Counted from the first letter of the stretch, positions 42,450 through 51,814 are shown. The stretch is 64,000 nt of DNA from Aeromicrobium piscarium (GCF_007421815.1 NZ_VLNT01000004.1:218227-282226); one strand, 5' to 3'. Notes: generated by a model from the letters alone, not told the origin. Numbers and translations: made by a program.

Positions 42450-43294
42450 CTGCTCAGGACACCGCTCCCACCACCACCGAGCTGAAGACGCCGACCTCGG
42501 CCGACCTGGCTCGGGTGTTCACCACCGAGCGTCCGCCGCGTCCGTCCGCCTGGGCCGCGTCAACCACCTTCGGCTGGCGCGCCCTGCTGAAGATCAAGCA
42601 CGTGCCCGAGCAGTTGTTCGACGTGACGCTGTTCCCGATCATGATGACGCTGATGTTCACCTATCTGTTCGGTGGCGCGCTGGCGGGATCGCCGACGGAC
42701 TACCTGCAGTTCTTCCTGCCGGGCATCCTCGTCGTCAGCATCGTGATGATCACGATGTACACCGGGCTGTCGGTCAACACCGATATCGAGAAGGGCGTCT
42801 TCGATCGCTTCCGCACGCTGCCGATCTGGCGGCCGGCGCCGATGGTCGGCTACCTGCTGGGCGACGGCTTCCGCTACCTGATCGCGTCGGTCGTGATCGT
42901 GACGATGGGGCTCATCCTGGGCTACCGGCCCGATGGCGGCGTCACGGGCGTCCTCGCGGGCGTGGCGGTGCTGCTGCTGTTCTGCTTCGCGCTGTCGTGG
43001 ATCTGGACGATGTTCGGGCTGATGCTCCGCTCGGAGAAGTCGGTGATGGGCGTCAGCATGATGCTGATCATGCCGTTGTCCTTCCTGTCCAGCGCCTATG
43101 TCGATCCGTCGACGATGCCGAACTGGCTCGAGGCCTTCGTGAACGTCAACCCGATCACCTTCGCGGTCGACAGCGTCCGCGCGTTGATGAGCGGGGACTG
43201 GCCGGGCACGGACCTGCTCTGGCTCGCGATCCTCAGCGCCGGCCTGATCGCGGTCTTCGGCGCGGCGACCATGCGCCTCTACAACCGCAAGTAG
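42446..43294 (+). CDS. ABC-2 exporter permease (DrrB-like)
   Basis: The 282-residue protein has six helices (first at about residue 60, [18 protein letters not shown]) and the ABC-2 core [38 protein letters not shown]. Topology and partner fit DrrB. ATG 42446 overlaps drrA stop (ATGA). It ends 25 bases before the hairpin array at 43319. Substrate unknown. Confidence 0.9.
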   Translation: MTAQDTAPTTTELKTPTSADLARVFTTERPPRPSAWAASTTFGWRALLKIKHVPEQLFDVTLFPIMMTLMFTYLFGGALAGSPTDYLQFFLPGILVVSIVMITMYTGLSVNTDIEKGVFDRFRTLPIWRPAPMVGYLLGDGFRYLIASVVIVTMGLILGYRPDGGVTGVLAGVAVLLLFCFALSWIWTMFGLMLRSEKSVMGVSMMLIMPLSFLSSAYVDPSTMPNWLEAFVNVNPITFAVDSVRALMSGDWPGTDLLWLAILSAGLIAVFGAATMRLYNRK

Positions 43295-43318
43295 GCGTCA
43301 CGGCGTACTCGGGGGACT

Positions 43319-43430
43319 GATGATGATGCGTTGTGGCGGCCATAGCAGCCACGACGCATCATCATCGGTGCGGTCCCGCTCGAAAATCGATGCATTCGGG
43401 TCGCCCCGGCAGCCGTAAAGCATCATCATC
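43319..43430 (+). repeat. Paired long hairpins (array family F4, second copy)
   Basis: The first stem pairs GATGATGATGCGTTGTGGC (43319-43337) with a right arm ending at 43366 (19 pairs, one U-G when read as plus-strand RNA). The second is weaker: GATGCAT near 43389 and GCATCATCATC at 43420-43430. Unit starts are 37, 33 and 31 bases apart. Loop sequences (CATAGCAGCC, GGCAGCCGTA) resemble those at 25058. Located between convergent drrB and ECF42 genes. Confidence 0.65.
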
Positions 43431-43454
43431 GGTCCCCCGACGGCGGCGGGTCGT

Positions 43455-44708
43455 TCAGCGCAGGTCATCGAGTCTGCGCTGGATGAACCGCCGCTGCGGC
43501 GTGCCGTCGACGAGCTCGCGAGCACGCTCCCACGATGCCCGCGCAGCCTCGATATCGCCCACCTCGGTGTGCAGCAGCGCCAGCGCGGCGTGGAACGGAT
43601 GGTGGCGTTCGAGCTCGGGTACGCTCTCCAGCTCGCGCAGGAGCGCCAGACCGGCTGCGGGAGTATCGCGTCGAGCGATGGCGATGGCGCGGTTCATCCG
43701 GACGACGGGATCGTCCCCTCGGGCGAGCAGCAGGTCGTAGAGCACGACGATCTGGCGCCAGTCGGTGCGGCCGAAGGAGACCGCCTCAGCATGCACGGCG
43801 GCGATGGCCGCCTGGATCGTGAAGCGACCGGCGGTCGGACGCCGCGCGGCCCGTTCGACCAGGGTCGTCCCCTCAGCAATCATGGCGCGATCCCAGCGGC
43901 CACGCTCCTGATCCTCCAAGGCGACGGGCACCCCGTCCGCATCGATACGTGCGGGCTCGCGCGCCTGGGTCAGCAGCAGAAGTCCGAGGAGGGCCTCGGC
44001 CTCCGCCTGCTCGGGAAGGGCCCCGACCACGATGCGCGCCAGACGAAGCGCCTCGCCCGTCAGTTCCGCGCGCACGACCCGCTCACCGGCGGGAGTGTCG
44101 TAGCCCGTGGTGTAGATCAACGAGATGGCACTCAGCACGAGGTCCAGGCGCTCGGCCAGGGCATCGGACTCCCGGGGCACGGCGACCGGGATGCGGTTGG
44201 CCGCGATGCGCTTCTTGGCGCGGGTGATCCGCGCCTGCAGCGTGGGGACGCTCTGCAGCAGGCAGGCGGCGACCTCGGCAGTCGTCAGACCAGCCGCGAA
44301 GCGCAACATCATGGCGATCTGATCGGCCGGACCGATCGCGGGATGGCAACAGGCCATCATCATGGCGAGTTGTTCGTCGTAAACGTCTTCGAGACCGGCG
44401 ATCGCCTCGTTCTCCGCCGGCGGCGCGCTGGCCGGGTGCTCGAGGGCGTACCCCGCGAGCTTGCCGGTGTAGACGGCATCGCGGCGCACCCGGTCCAGCG
44501 CCGTCCGGCGCGCCGTGGTCAGCAGCCAGGCGCTCGGCGAGCGGGGGACGCCCTCGTCCGGCCAGCGGACGAGGGCGGTCTCCATCGCCGCCTGCGCGGC
44601 CTCCTCCGCAAGCTCGATATCGCCGAACTGGCGCACGAGGACGGCGACCAGCCGAGCCCACTCGTCGCGGTGCAGCCGCGCGAGGAGCTCGTCGGGCCGG
44701 CCGGTCAT
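43455..44708 (-). CDS. ECF42-type RNA polymerase sigma factor with TPR-like C-terminal extension
   Basis: The 417-residue protein has region 2 (ARLVAVLVRQFGDIELAEEAAQAAMETALVRWPDEGVPRSPSAWLLTTARRTALDRVRR) and region 4 (AAGLTTAEVAACLLQSVPTLQARITRAKKRI). The long extension (about residues 185-417) is helical and matches the SnoaL-free, TPR-like extension of ECF42 members, which are regulated through it rather than by an anti-sigma. It follows a YciI gene with which ECF42 genes are typically linked. ATG 44708. Confidence 0.9.
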   Translation of the reverse strand: MTGRPDELLARLHRDEWARLVAVLVRQFGDIELAEEAAQAAMETALVRWPDEGVPRSPSAWLLTTARRTALDRVRRDAVYTGKLAGYALEHPASAPPAENEAIAGLEDVYDEQLAMMMACCHPAIGPADQIAMMLRFAAGLTTAEVAACLLQSVPTLQARITRAKKRIAANRIPVAVPRESDALAERLDLVLSAISLIYTTGYDTPAGERVVRAELTGEALRLARIVVGALPEQAEAEALLGLLLLTQAREPARIDADGVPVALEDQERGRWDRAMIAEGTTLVERAARRPTAGRFTIQAAIAAVHAEAVSFGRTDWRQIVVLYDLLLARGDDPVVRMNRAIAIARRDTPAAGLALLRELESVPELERHHPFHAALALLHTEVGDIEAARASWERARELVDGTPQRRFIQRRLDDLR

Positions 44709-44714
44709 CCCCGC

Positions 44715-45065
44715 TCAGAACTCCAGCATGGGACGGACCTCGACCCGCCCGCCCACGGCACCCGGGCATCGTGCGGCCCAGCGCAGTGCCTCGTCGAGAT
44801 CGTCGACCTCGATCACGATCGTGCCGCCGACGAACTCACGGCTCTCCGCATACGGGCCGGCGGTGATGACGGGAGCGGCATCCGACGAGGCCTTGGTCAC
44901 GGTGGTGCCCAACTCGGGATCGGTGAGACCGAACCCGCCGCGCAGGATGCCTGCCTCCTCCAGCTCCCGGTCGAAGTCGATGAAGTCCTGATCGCTCGGA
45001 GCCTCGGGACCCTCGCCACAGCGAGCGTCGTCCAGATTCCCCATCAGCAGCATGACGTACTTCAT
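44715..45065 (-). CDS. YciI/DGPF-domain protein (ECF42 partner)
   Basis: The 116-residue protein begins MKYVMLLMGNLDD and contains ITAGPYAESREFVGGTIVIEVDDLDEALRWAARCPG, the DGPF/YCII-like segment (GPYAE in place of DGPFAE). Such proteins are the genomic partners and targets of ECF42 factors. ATG 45065 follows GGAAGGAACACCGAC. It is first in the operon, six bases before the sigma gene. Confidence 0.92.
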   Translation of the reverse strand: MKYVMLLMGNLDDARCGEGPEAPSDQDFIDFDRELEEAGILRGGFGLTDPELGTTVTKASSDAAPVITAGPYAESREFVGGTIVIEVDDLDEALRWAARCPGAVGGRVEVRPMLEF

Positions 45066-45115
45066 GTCGGTGTTCCTTCCGTTGTCATCCGCCGGATGCG
45101 GACTCTCACCTGGTA

Positions 45116-45142
45116 GACGAACGAGCGGCGGAAGAATCGACA
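45116..45142 (-). promoter_or_regulatory. Predicted ECF42 promoter of the YciI-sigma operon
   Basis: On the minus strand TGTCGA (45142-45137) is followed by exactly 17 bases and CGTC (45119-45116). From memory, ECF42 promoters have TGTCGA at -35 and CGTC or CGAC at -10. It lies about 50 bases upstream of the YciI start. It would make the operon self-activating. Confidence 0.65.
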
Positions 45143-45167
45143 ACCCGGCTCCGACGGATCGATTCTC

Positions 45168-48100
45168 TCATCGCAAGACCCAGCTGATCGGCTCCTGCGG
45201 TCGATACGCGCAGGCGCTGCCGGTGCTCACCGAGGCACGCAGATGGGCCGCGAGCTCAGGGTGCACGTCGTCCAGCCGGCGCAGCGTGTCGCGGATACGC
45301 GCGCCGACGGTCTTGCGAGCGCGCTCGGCCTGATCGCCGAGGCGGCGTGAGCGACCGCCGAGCCCGGTGGCCGCACGGAGCTCGTCGATGAGCGCGGCTC
45401 GCTCGGCCAGCAGAGTGTCGCGGCGCTCCGTGTCGTCGCGCTGCCCCGCGGCGTCGAGGAGCCCGTCCAGCTGATCGAGCCTGATGCGGTACTGCTCGCG
45501 AGCGGTGTCGTCGAGGACCGGGTCACCCCCGAATCGCGAGGCCGCCGATGCCTCGAGCTCGGCTCCTGGTGTCAGTAGGTCCACGCTGGCGATATCGGCG
45601 CCCGGGGAAGAGACCAGAGCGTGGAGGTCTCCCAGCCCCTTGGCATCGGGCACGGACACCGACCTCCCACCGATCCCGACGCGCCAGGTGGGCCCGTCAC
45701 GACGGAACTCGCCGGTCATCACCTCCGCGGTGGGGTGGGCCACGGCGACCGTCGAGGCGATGTCATCGAGCAGGCTCTCGATTCGGGCCCTCATCGCGGG
45801 AGCCTCGATGTTGCCGAGGGCATCGCGGAGCCGCTCCCTGACGACGGGGACGCGTGGGTCGTCGGGGTCGAGCATCGACATCAGCTCGAGCCTCGCCGCC
45901 GTCGCCCAGTAGGGCGTGGAGAGGTGCTCGGCCTGGCCGATCGCCCGTTCGGCCAGCTCGATGGCACGCTCGCGCTCCCCGTCGGCCGCCTCCACCATCG
46001 CCAGGTAGAGGTCGACCGGCCCGCCCAGGTCCATGCCATAGAGGTCGACCGACCAACTTCCGCTCAGGTCGGCGAGACGGGCACGGGCACGTTCGATGAG
46101 CTCCGGGTCGCCGGTGCCGGCCGCCACCTGGGCCGTCACCCGGTCGTGGACCACCTGCGGGAGGGAGTCGCTCTCGGCATCGACGCGGCGCAGATGCGCG
46201 GCGGCCTCGGTGAAGCGCCGCTCCGCGACACACTGAGTCGCCAGCAGGAGCTCGTTGTCGAGCTCACCCCCGAGCAACGGCTCGAGCATGGCCCGAGCCG
46301 ATCGCTCATCACCGCGCAGCAGGTGCAGGTTCCACTTCAGATAGCGGGTGATCCACCAGAAGAGGTCCTCGGACGGCAGCAGGGTCTCTGCCGTGGCGAA
46401 GCGTTCCCAGGCCTCGTCGAAGCGACCCCGGAAGCCCGAGATGAGGGCGCCGTCGACATGTTCGCTCGCCGCGAGCCGCGGGGTGCGGTAACGCGCGGCG
46501 AGCGTGGCGAAGACCCGGTACTGCTCCAGATAGCCGGGGTCGTTCAGCTCCAGCATCGTCACCCACTGCATCGAGGCGGCGAACTGCTCGGTGTCGCGGT
46601 CACCGGTGCGGCGGGCGACCATCTCCAGCTCGTGCATCACCCGGTGCCGCTCGGCCGCCGTGCCGGGTCTCCAGAGTGAGGCGTGGTGCACGGTCAACAT
46701 GGCCGCGAGCACCTCGTGATCGGACCCGGCTCGTGCTGCCGCGGCCAGGTGATCGACGACGGCAGCCGCGAGTTCCGCGTCGTCGTCCGGGGTGTCGGGG
46801 AGCAGAGCCGTCGCACTGTGCCTCAGCAACGCCTGGACCCGCGCGGAGTCGACATCGGGATAACGCTGCAGGCCGAGCGCGAGGCGCGCCCCCGCGGTGG
46901 GCGACAGCTCCGCGGCGGTGTCGAGCAGCTCGACCATGAGATCGGTGGCCGCGTCGTCAGGTTCACGGCGCAGTGCTGCCGCGAAGTGCAGCTCGGTGGC
47001 GAGGTCGAGCCGGATGAGCGCCCTGCGGTCGGGGTCGGCTGTCAGGTCGGCGGCACGGCGATAGCAGTCCGCGGCGGCCGGGAGGTCCAGTCGTGCGTTG
47101 GCATCGCGACCGGCCGCGACGAGCAGGTCGACGGTCTGCTCGGCCGGGATCAGGGCACCCGCGGCGACGGCATGCTCCGCGGCCTGCCCCGGCAGGACGA
47201 GATCGGGGTGTTCGTCCAGTGCCACGACGACGGCACGGTGCAGCTCCGCTGCCGCATCGGCATCGAGATCGGTGAGCACGGTCTCGCGGACGAGATCGTG
47301 CACGAAGGCGTACCGGCCCTCGCCGTCGACGCGGAGCAGTCGCGCCGAGAGCGCCGCGGCGCCACCGGCCGAGGCACGCCCGAAGGGCATCCCCGCCACC
47401 TCCGCGAGTACCCGCAGGGAGGCGGGGTTCTCCACGATCGCGGCGGCCCGCAGGAGCGCGATGGTGCTCTCCGGCAACGGGGCGAGACGCCGGCGGACGG
47501 CCTCGATGACCCCGGGGGCGAGGGCGTGCTCGCCGTAGCCGCCGGCCCAGAGGCGGGTGGTCTGCTCGACGAAGAACGGATTGCCGCCGGTGCGCCGGTG
47601 CAGGTCGGCGATGAACGAGGCCGGTGGTCGCTGACCGGACACCCGATGGGCCAACGCCTCGACGGCCTCGAGATCGAGACCAGTGACCGCGATCGTGCCG
47701 GCCTGTGGCGAGATCGCGGTCAACGCTCGATGAGCCGGGCTGCCGCCGTCGTCGATCTCGGTGTCGCGATAGGTGCCGACGAGCAGCAGCCGCTCGAACC
47801 ACGTGTGTCGGGCGAGGTGGCCCAGCAGATCGACCGTCGCCGGGTCGGCCCAGTGCAGATCCTCGACGACGATGACGAGCGGGTGCACGTGGGCGACCGC
47901 GGCCAGCATCGAGGCGATCGAGTCGAAGAGACCGAACTCAGGATCCGCCCCGGGTTCGACGAGGGTGGTGAGGTCCGTGGGATCGAGGCCGGCATCGGCG
48001 ATGAAGGTGCCGAACTCGGAGGTGCCGAGGGCGCGATGGAGGGCACGCACCACCTGCGTCCACGGCCACAGGGCCGGGGCCGCCGGTGAGCTGGAGCAGG

Positions 48101-48284
48101 TGCCCACGACCGGGATCGCCCCGATGGCGCGGGCGTGCTCGACCGCGGAGCCGACGAGCGTGGTCTTGCCGATGCCGGCCTCGCCACTGATCAGGACCAG
48201 GCCGCCGTGGCTGGACACGGTGCGCTCGACGTCCTCCCGCAGCCGGGAGGTCGAATCATCGCGACCGAGAATGGCACTGAACAT
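45168..48284 (-). CDS. Large AAA ATPase regulator with TPR-like repeats, no obvious DNA-binding domain
   Basis: The 1038-residue protein starts with a STAND/AAA_16-type ATPase: ILGRDDSTSRLREDVERTV, Walker A SGEAGIGKTTLV (about residue 37) and LVIVVEDLHWADPATVDLL. The middle (about 400-820) is helical with TPR-like repeats (LLVAAGRDANARLDLPAAADCYRRAADLTADPD). The C-terminus has a distinct segment GPTWRVGIGGRSVSVPDAKGLGDLHALVSSPGADIASVDLL, as in actinobacterial relatives lacking LuxR HTH. ATG 48284 chosen over GTG 48302. Its role is likely signal-dependent regulation; partner unknown. Confidence 0.75.
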   Translation of the reverse strand: MFSAILGRDDSTSRLREDVERTVSSHGGLVLISGEAGIGKTTLVGSAVEHARAIGAIPVVGTCSSSPAAPALWPWTQVVRALHRALGTSEFGTFIADAGLDPTDLTTLVEPGADPEFGLFDSIASMLAAVAHVHPLVIVVEDLHWADPATVDLLGHLARHTWFERLLLVGTYRDTEIDDGGSPAHRALTAISPQAGTIAVTGLDLEAVEALAHRVSGQRPPASFIADLHRRTGGNPFFVEQTTRLWAGGYGEHALAPGVIEAVRRRLAPLPESTIALLRAAAIVENPASLRVLAEVAGMPFGRASAGGAAALSARLLRVDGEGRYAFVHDLVRETVLTDLDADAAAELHRAVVVALDEHPDLVLPGQAAEHAVAAGALIPAEQTVDLLVAAGRDANARLDLPAAADCYRRAADLTADPDRRALIRLDLATELHFAAALRREPDDAATDLMVELLDTAAELSPTAGARLALGLQRYPDVDSARVQALLRHSATALLPDTPDDDAELAAAVVDHLAAAARAGSDHEVLAAMLTVHHASLWRPGTAAERHRVMHELEMVARRTGDRDTEQFAASMQWVTMLELNDPGYLEQYRVFATLAARYRTPRLAASEHVDGALISGFRGRFDEAWERFATAETLLPSEDLFWWITRYLKWNLHLLRGDERSARAMLEPLLGGELDNELLLATQCVAERRFTEAAAHLRRVDAESDSLPQVVHDRVTAQVAAGTGDPELIERARARLADLSGSWSVDLYGMDLGGPVDLYLAMVEAADGERERAIELAERAIGQAEHLSTPYWATAARLELMSMLDPDDPRVPVVRERLRDALGNIEAPAMRARIESLLDDIASTVAVAHPTAEVMTGEFRRDGPTWRVGIGGRSVSVPDAKGLGDLHALVSSPGADIASVDLLTPGAELEASAASRFGGDPVLDDTAREQYRIRLDQLDGLLDAAGQRDDTERRDTLLAERAALIDELRAATGLGGRSRRLGDQAERARKTVGARIRDTLRRLDDVHPELAAHLRASVSTGSACAYRPQEPISWVLR

Positions 48285-48342
48285 CGCCAGTGATTGTCGC
48301 ACGTCGCACCGACACGACCCCGCGACGAGCGCGCGGACCGGT

Positions 48343-49650
48343 TCAGGCGCGGCCGGTGACCCAGCGGCGGACGGAGGTCGAGCTCACCGTGACGATGACG
48401 AGCACCGACAGGCTGGTGGTGGCGAGGACCAACAGACCGGGATGCGCGTCCCCGGAGAGCAGGACGAGCTGTGAGACCGCGTCGACGGTGGCGACCGCCA
48501 TGAGGAGGGTGCGGGCCCAGCGTCGGCGGCCGAGGGTGAACCCCCACAGAGCGACCACGGCCGACGCGCCGACGGCCATGCCGGCGACCTCGGTGATGGT
48601 GTCGGCGAGTCCGCCGTGCAGAGCGAGGGTGATCGCGCCGATGAGCGTCAACAACGCCTTGACGAGCCCGAAGGCGCCGCAGATCAGCAGGGCGGGCGGT
48701 GGTAGCCGTCGCTCCCAGGGGGCGCGCCGGGGTGCGCCGGGGGACGGCGCGGTGTGCTGTCCACTGAGTCCGTCTACGTCCACGATGGCGAGGGAGCCGT
48801 CGGTGCGGACGATGTCGCCACCACCGTCGCGCGACGTGAAGGCGGTCGAGAAGTCCTCGATCACGCGCAGTCGCGTCTCCGGCACCGCATAGCGGACGGT
48901 GCCGACGACGTAGTCGCGCTCGATGTCCACGTCGCCGTCGACCTTGTGGGTGACCTGGAGGGTGAACGCCGAGAGACCGACGGCGCGGTCGTAGGTGGCG
49001 GCGGCGAGCCAGTCGACGCGGAAGCCGCCGGGCAGCACCCAACCCTCGGGGACCGGCCAGAATCGCACGTGATGCCGCTGCGAGGCGTTGCCGTCGACCT
49101 CCTGTTCGTAGGCGAAGGCCTGCTGGCGGCCGAACAGGAGCAGCGGTGAGACGGGCGCGGCCGGATAGGACCGGCGCAGCACGGCCGACACCACGATGCC
49201 CCACGAGGACCGGAGCGTCACGTCGTCCGCGCGCGTCCAGCCGGCGCGGGTCATCGCCTCGTGCACGTCCTCGGCGGAGCCGTCCGCGGCCAGGTTGACC
49301 ACGTCGCCGAGCAGGCCGACATCGGTCACCGCGCGTCCGATGAAGTAGTCGGGCACGTAGATCCGGGCGAGCAGCTGCTGCAGCCGCGGGAGACCCACAT
49401 AGGCGAGCAGCAGCCAGAAGACGATCCCGCTCACGATCCCGAGGAGGGACAGGCCGGACTCGCCGGAGAGCACCTCCCAGCCGAGCCAGACGACGAGGAG
49501 TGCCGCGACGACGAAGAAGCCTCCGTCGACGGCGTCCTCCACCGTCCAGTCGCGGCTCGTCTTCCGCGGCGGGCGGGGATAGCTCGGCGGCTGCGACGGA
49601 GGCGGGGTGGTGACCGGCCGGCCGCGACGCCAGGCGCCGTGCTCAATCAC
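48343..49650 (-). CDS. Membrane protein with LssY C-terminal-like domain
   Basis: The 435-residue protein has two N-terminal helices (about 43-60 and 68-90), then an extracytoplasmic or cytoplasmic domain with LssY_C features (MTRAGWTRADDVTLRSS, SYPAAPVSPLLLFGRQQAFAYEQE, RHHVRFWPVPEG, ATYDRAVGLSAFTLQVTHKVDGDVDIERDYV), and four C-terminal helices. LssY_C is found on PAP2 phosphatases in other bacteria; the PAP2 part is absent here. GTG 49650 follows GAGGAGCGCACC. Function unknown. Confidence 0.75.
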   Translation of the reverse strand: MIEHGAWRRGRPVTTPPPSQPPSYPRPPRKTSRDWTVEDAVDGGFFVVAALLVVWLGWEVLSGESGLSLLGIVSGIVFWLLLAYVGLPRLQQLLARIYVPDYFIGRAVTDVGLLGDVVNLAADGSAEDVHEAMTRAGWTRADDVTLRSSWGIVVSAVLRRSYPAAPVSPLLLFGRQQAFAYEQEVDGNASQRHHVRFWPVPEGWVLPGGFRVDWLAAATYDRAVGLSAFTLQVTHKVDGDVDIERDYVVGTVRYAVPETRLRVIEDFSTAFTSRDGGGDIVRTDGSLAIVDVDGLSGQHTAPSPGAPRRAPWERRLPPPALLICGAFGLVKALLTLIGAITLALHGGLADTITEVAGMAVGASAVVALWGFTLGRRRWARTLLMAVATVDAVSQLVLLSGDAHPGLLVLATTSLSVLVIVTVSSTSVRRWVTGRA

Positions 49651-49761
49651 GGTGCGCTCCTCGGGGCCTGGCCTCCCCCGATCGGGGTTGCGTAGTGGTC
49701 ACGAGGTCAGCGTAGGCCTCCCCACGCCCTAGGCTGGAGATCGATCGGAGGGAGACCCACG

Positions 49762-50202
49762 ATGAGCGAACGGCCGGCCGCCCCGACGGCCGTCGACGGC
49801 ATGCTGCGATCTCCACGCATCGAGCCGACCGGCTGCACCGTCGCGCAGGCCCTGGAGATCCTCACCGACGACCACGTGCACGCGCTGCTGATCACCGACG
49901 GCGACCGACTCGTCTCCGTGATCGAGCGGGAGGATCTGGAGGCAGCCGGGCGCGAGGACTTGGCGAGTGTCCACGGCCTGCTCGCCGAGCGGACCGTTCC
50001 CCCGGCGACCGAGCTCGAACCGCTGCGGCGGCGGATGGTGGCCGAGGGGCGCCGGCGACTGGCCGTCGTGGACGGGGACCGGCTGCTCGGGCTCTTGTGC
50101 CTCAAGTCCTCGGGTACCGGGTTCTGCACCGACGAGGGCGTGGCGGCGCGAGCACGGGAACGTGCCCAGGGGGCGGCGGACGCCGACCCCGAGGTCAGCT
50201 GA
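49762..50202 (+). CDS. CBS domain-pair protein
   Basis: The 146-residue protein has two CBS motifs (TVAQALEILTDDHVHALLITDGDRLVSVIEREDL; ELEPLRRRMVAEGRRRLAVVDGDRLLGLLCL), a nucleotide-sensing module. It is fused to nothing. ATG 49762 follows GGAGGGAGACCCACG. Its last eight bases overlap the end of the convergent gene at 50195. Confidence 0.82.
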   Translation: MSERPAAPTAVDGMLRSPRIEPTGCTVAQALEILTDDHVHALLITDGDRLVSVIEREDLEAAGREDLASVHGLLAERTVPPATELEPLRRRMVAEGRRRLAVVDGDRLLGLLCLKSSGTGFCTDEGVAARARERAQGAADADPEVS

Positions 50203-50665
50203 CGAACTCGAGGCGGACTGTGCGCGTTCCGACGGTGAAGCTGTCGCCGGCACGCAGGCCGTCGACGGCGGCGGCGACCGGCGCGTCGGGTGCGATGCCC
50301 TCATAGGTGATGCCGTCGACCTCGAAGGCATCGGAGACCACGCCGAGCACGTAGCGATCGCCGTCGAAGCCGATGACCGCTCCGGGACGGGCAACATCGG
50401 TCTCGGAGAAGTCGATAGCCTCGATCGCGTCGAGGATCTCCTGCTGACGGCTCGCGGATCGTTCGAAGAGCGGCTTCAGGTCGCCGGCATCATCGGCCTG
50501 GGACTGGTCATCGGCGCGGACGACATCCTCGGGGTCGAGCTCGCTGGCGGCCTGTTCGGCCTCGACGCTCGCCTGCGCCGCGGCGAGCTCCTCGCGGACG
50601 CGCTCGGTCAGCGCGTCGACGACGCGCCGCTTGGTGTCGGCATCGGGCGTCTGGGACTCGGCCAT
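50195..50665 (-). CDS. GreA/GreB C-terminal-like protein
   Basis: The 156-residue protein has an acidic helical N-terminal half (VEAEQAASELDPEDVVRADDQSQADDAGDLKPLFERSASRQQEILDAIEAID) and a C-terminal FKBP-like half (RPGAVIGFDGDRYVLGVVSDAFEVDGITYEGIAPDAPVAAAVDGLRAGD) resembling GreA/GreB. It might bind RNA polymerase's secondary channel, but the coiled-coil tip acids are not identifiable. Convergent overlap of eight bases with the CBS gene. Confidence 0.6.
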   Translation of the reverse strand: MAESQTPDADTKRRVVDALTERVREELAAAQASVEAEQAASELDPEDVVRADDQSQADDAGDLKPLFERSASRQQEILDAIEAIDFSETDVARPGAVIGFDGDRYVLGVVSDAFEVDGITYEGIAPDAPVAAAVDGLRAGDSFTVGTRTVRLEFVS

Positions 50666-50738
50666 AGGACCCTCCTCGATCTCCCGTGCGACCCTACCGA
50701 GACGGAGCCGGGCCCGCAGGGTTCCGGGGAACGACGAA

Positions 50739-50762
50739 GGCCTCCGACGGATGCCGGAGACC
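50739..50762 (-). terminator. Weak hairpin after tRNA-Arg
   Basis: On the minus strand GGTCTCCG and CGGAGGCC pair with one U-G, around an 8-base loop, followed by TTCGTCG. It lies 18 bases past the tRNA 3' end. Confidence 0.5.
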
Positions 50763-50779
50763 TCGTGAGGGATGTGGAG

Positions 50780-50852
50780 CGCGCCTGTAGGGATTCGAAC
50801 CCCAAACCTTCTGATCCGTAGTCAGATGCTCTATCCGTTGAGCTACAGGCGC
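50780..50852 (-). tRNA. tRNA-Arg (anticodon ACG)
   Basis: The minus strand folds as a 73-base tRNA: acceptor GCGCCTG/CAGGCGC with G discriminator, anticodon arm TCTGA-CTACGGA-TCAGA with ACG, T-loop TTCGAAT. Its A34 is the substrate of TadA (20611-21060). CCA is not encoded. Confidence 0.96.
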
Positions 50853-51084
50853 TTGCCGATAACGGCCTCGCCTACTCTACCCGGTCCTTCGCGGGTCTCC
50901 CAATTCGGGCCTGCCCCTCGACCCCTCTCGCTCTCATCAGCGGGTCGTCATGGTCGTTCCGGAGGATGCCGGACCAGGCCTCCGCCACCTGGAGGACCGG
51001 ACCCGTATGACCCGCAATAGTCACTGGAATTTCAAACATTCGTCCCGTTAAACATTGTTACTCAAAGCCTCGTACAGTGGACCC

Positions 51085-51735
51085 ATGACCAAGCCAGAAC
51101 GTCGGCTCCCCACGCGGCGAGACGCGGTCGCGAACCGCGAGCGTCTGCTAGTGGGTGCCGAAGATTACTTCGCCGAACTCGGCATCGACGCGCCTCTTCA
51201 CGGACTCGCCGACAGGGTCGGTGTGGGCATCGGCACCGTGTACCGCAACTTCCCTTCTCACCCCGATCTCGTGCGCGCATTGTACGACCGCATCGTGGAG
51301 CGATTCGATGTCGTCGCCGAGGAATGCGCTCAGCAGTCCTCGGGCTGGGACGCGATCGAGACACTCATCCGGCGGAGCGTGCAGTTGCTGGTCGCGCAGC
51401 CGGCCACCGCGTCGATCATGCGGCGTCAGCACCACAACGACCCCGAGTACCAGCCGGGACGTAAATGGAGCGAGCCGATCGTCGAGTACGTGCAACGGGC
51501 CAAGGACGAGGGGCGTCTCCGTGGGGACGTCACCGCGACCGATATCGCGACGATCCCGTTCACGATGTCGAGCATCCAGACCCTTCCGATGGGCGAGGAG
51601 TCGTCAGTGCCGCACCGGCTCATCACGTTGATGCTCGACGGCCTGCGCGCCCACCCGCACGAGGCGACGCCGATCGATGAGGACCCGCTGTCCCGACGGG
51701 ACCACTACTCACTCGTCCACGGCGCGCGGAACTGA
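51085..51735 (+). CDS. TetR-family regulator
   Basis: The 216-residue protein has an N-terminal HTH (ANRERLLVGAEDYFAELGIDAPLHGLADRVGVGIGTVYRNFPSHPDLVRALYD) and a helical ligand domain. ATG 51085 lies 6 bases after TACAGT (leaderless). Direct repeats AAACATT at 51034 and 51050, at the -35 region, may be its own operator half-sites. No adjacent target gene; it stands between tRNA-Arg and tRNA-Ser. Confidence 0.9.
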   Translation: MTKPERRLPTRRDAVANRERLLVGAEDYFAELGIDAPLHGLADRVGVGIGTVYRNFPSHPDLVRALYDRIVERFDVVAEECAQQSSGWDAIETLIRRSVQLLVAQPATASIMRRQHHNDPEYQPGRKWSEPIVEYVQRAKDEGRLRGDVTATDIATIPFTMSSIQTLPMGEESSVPHRLITLMLDGLRAHPHEATPIDEDPLSRRDHYSLVHGARN

Positions 51736-51814
51736 CCCGCCCCCGATTCCGGGCGGGCCGTGATCGGCCGCTATCCTGAACAGGTTGCATCGAATCGGCC
51801 GATCCGGTGCGCCA

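Noticed and set aside
46683..48089. Plus-strand open frame of 468 codons
   Set aside because: Antisense to the STAND-type ATPase, whose Walker A motif is clear; Gly/Arg-rich shadow.
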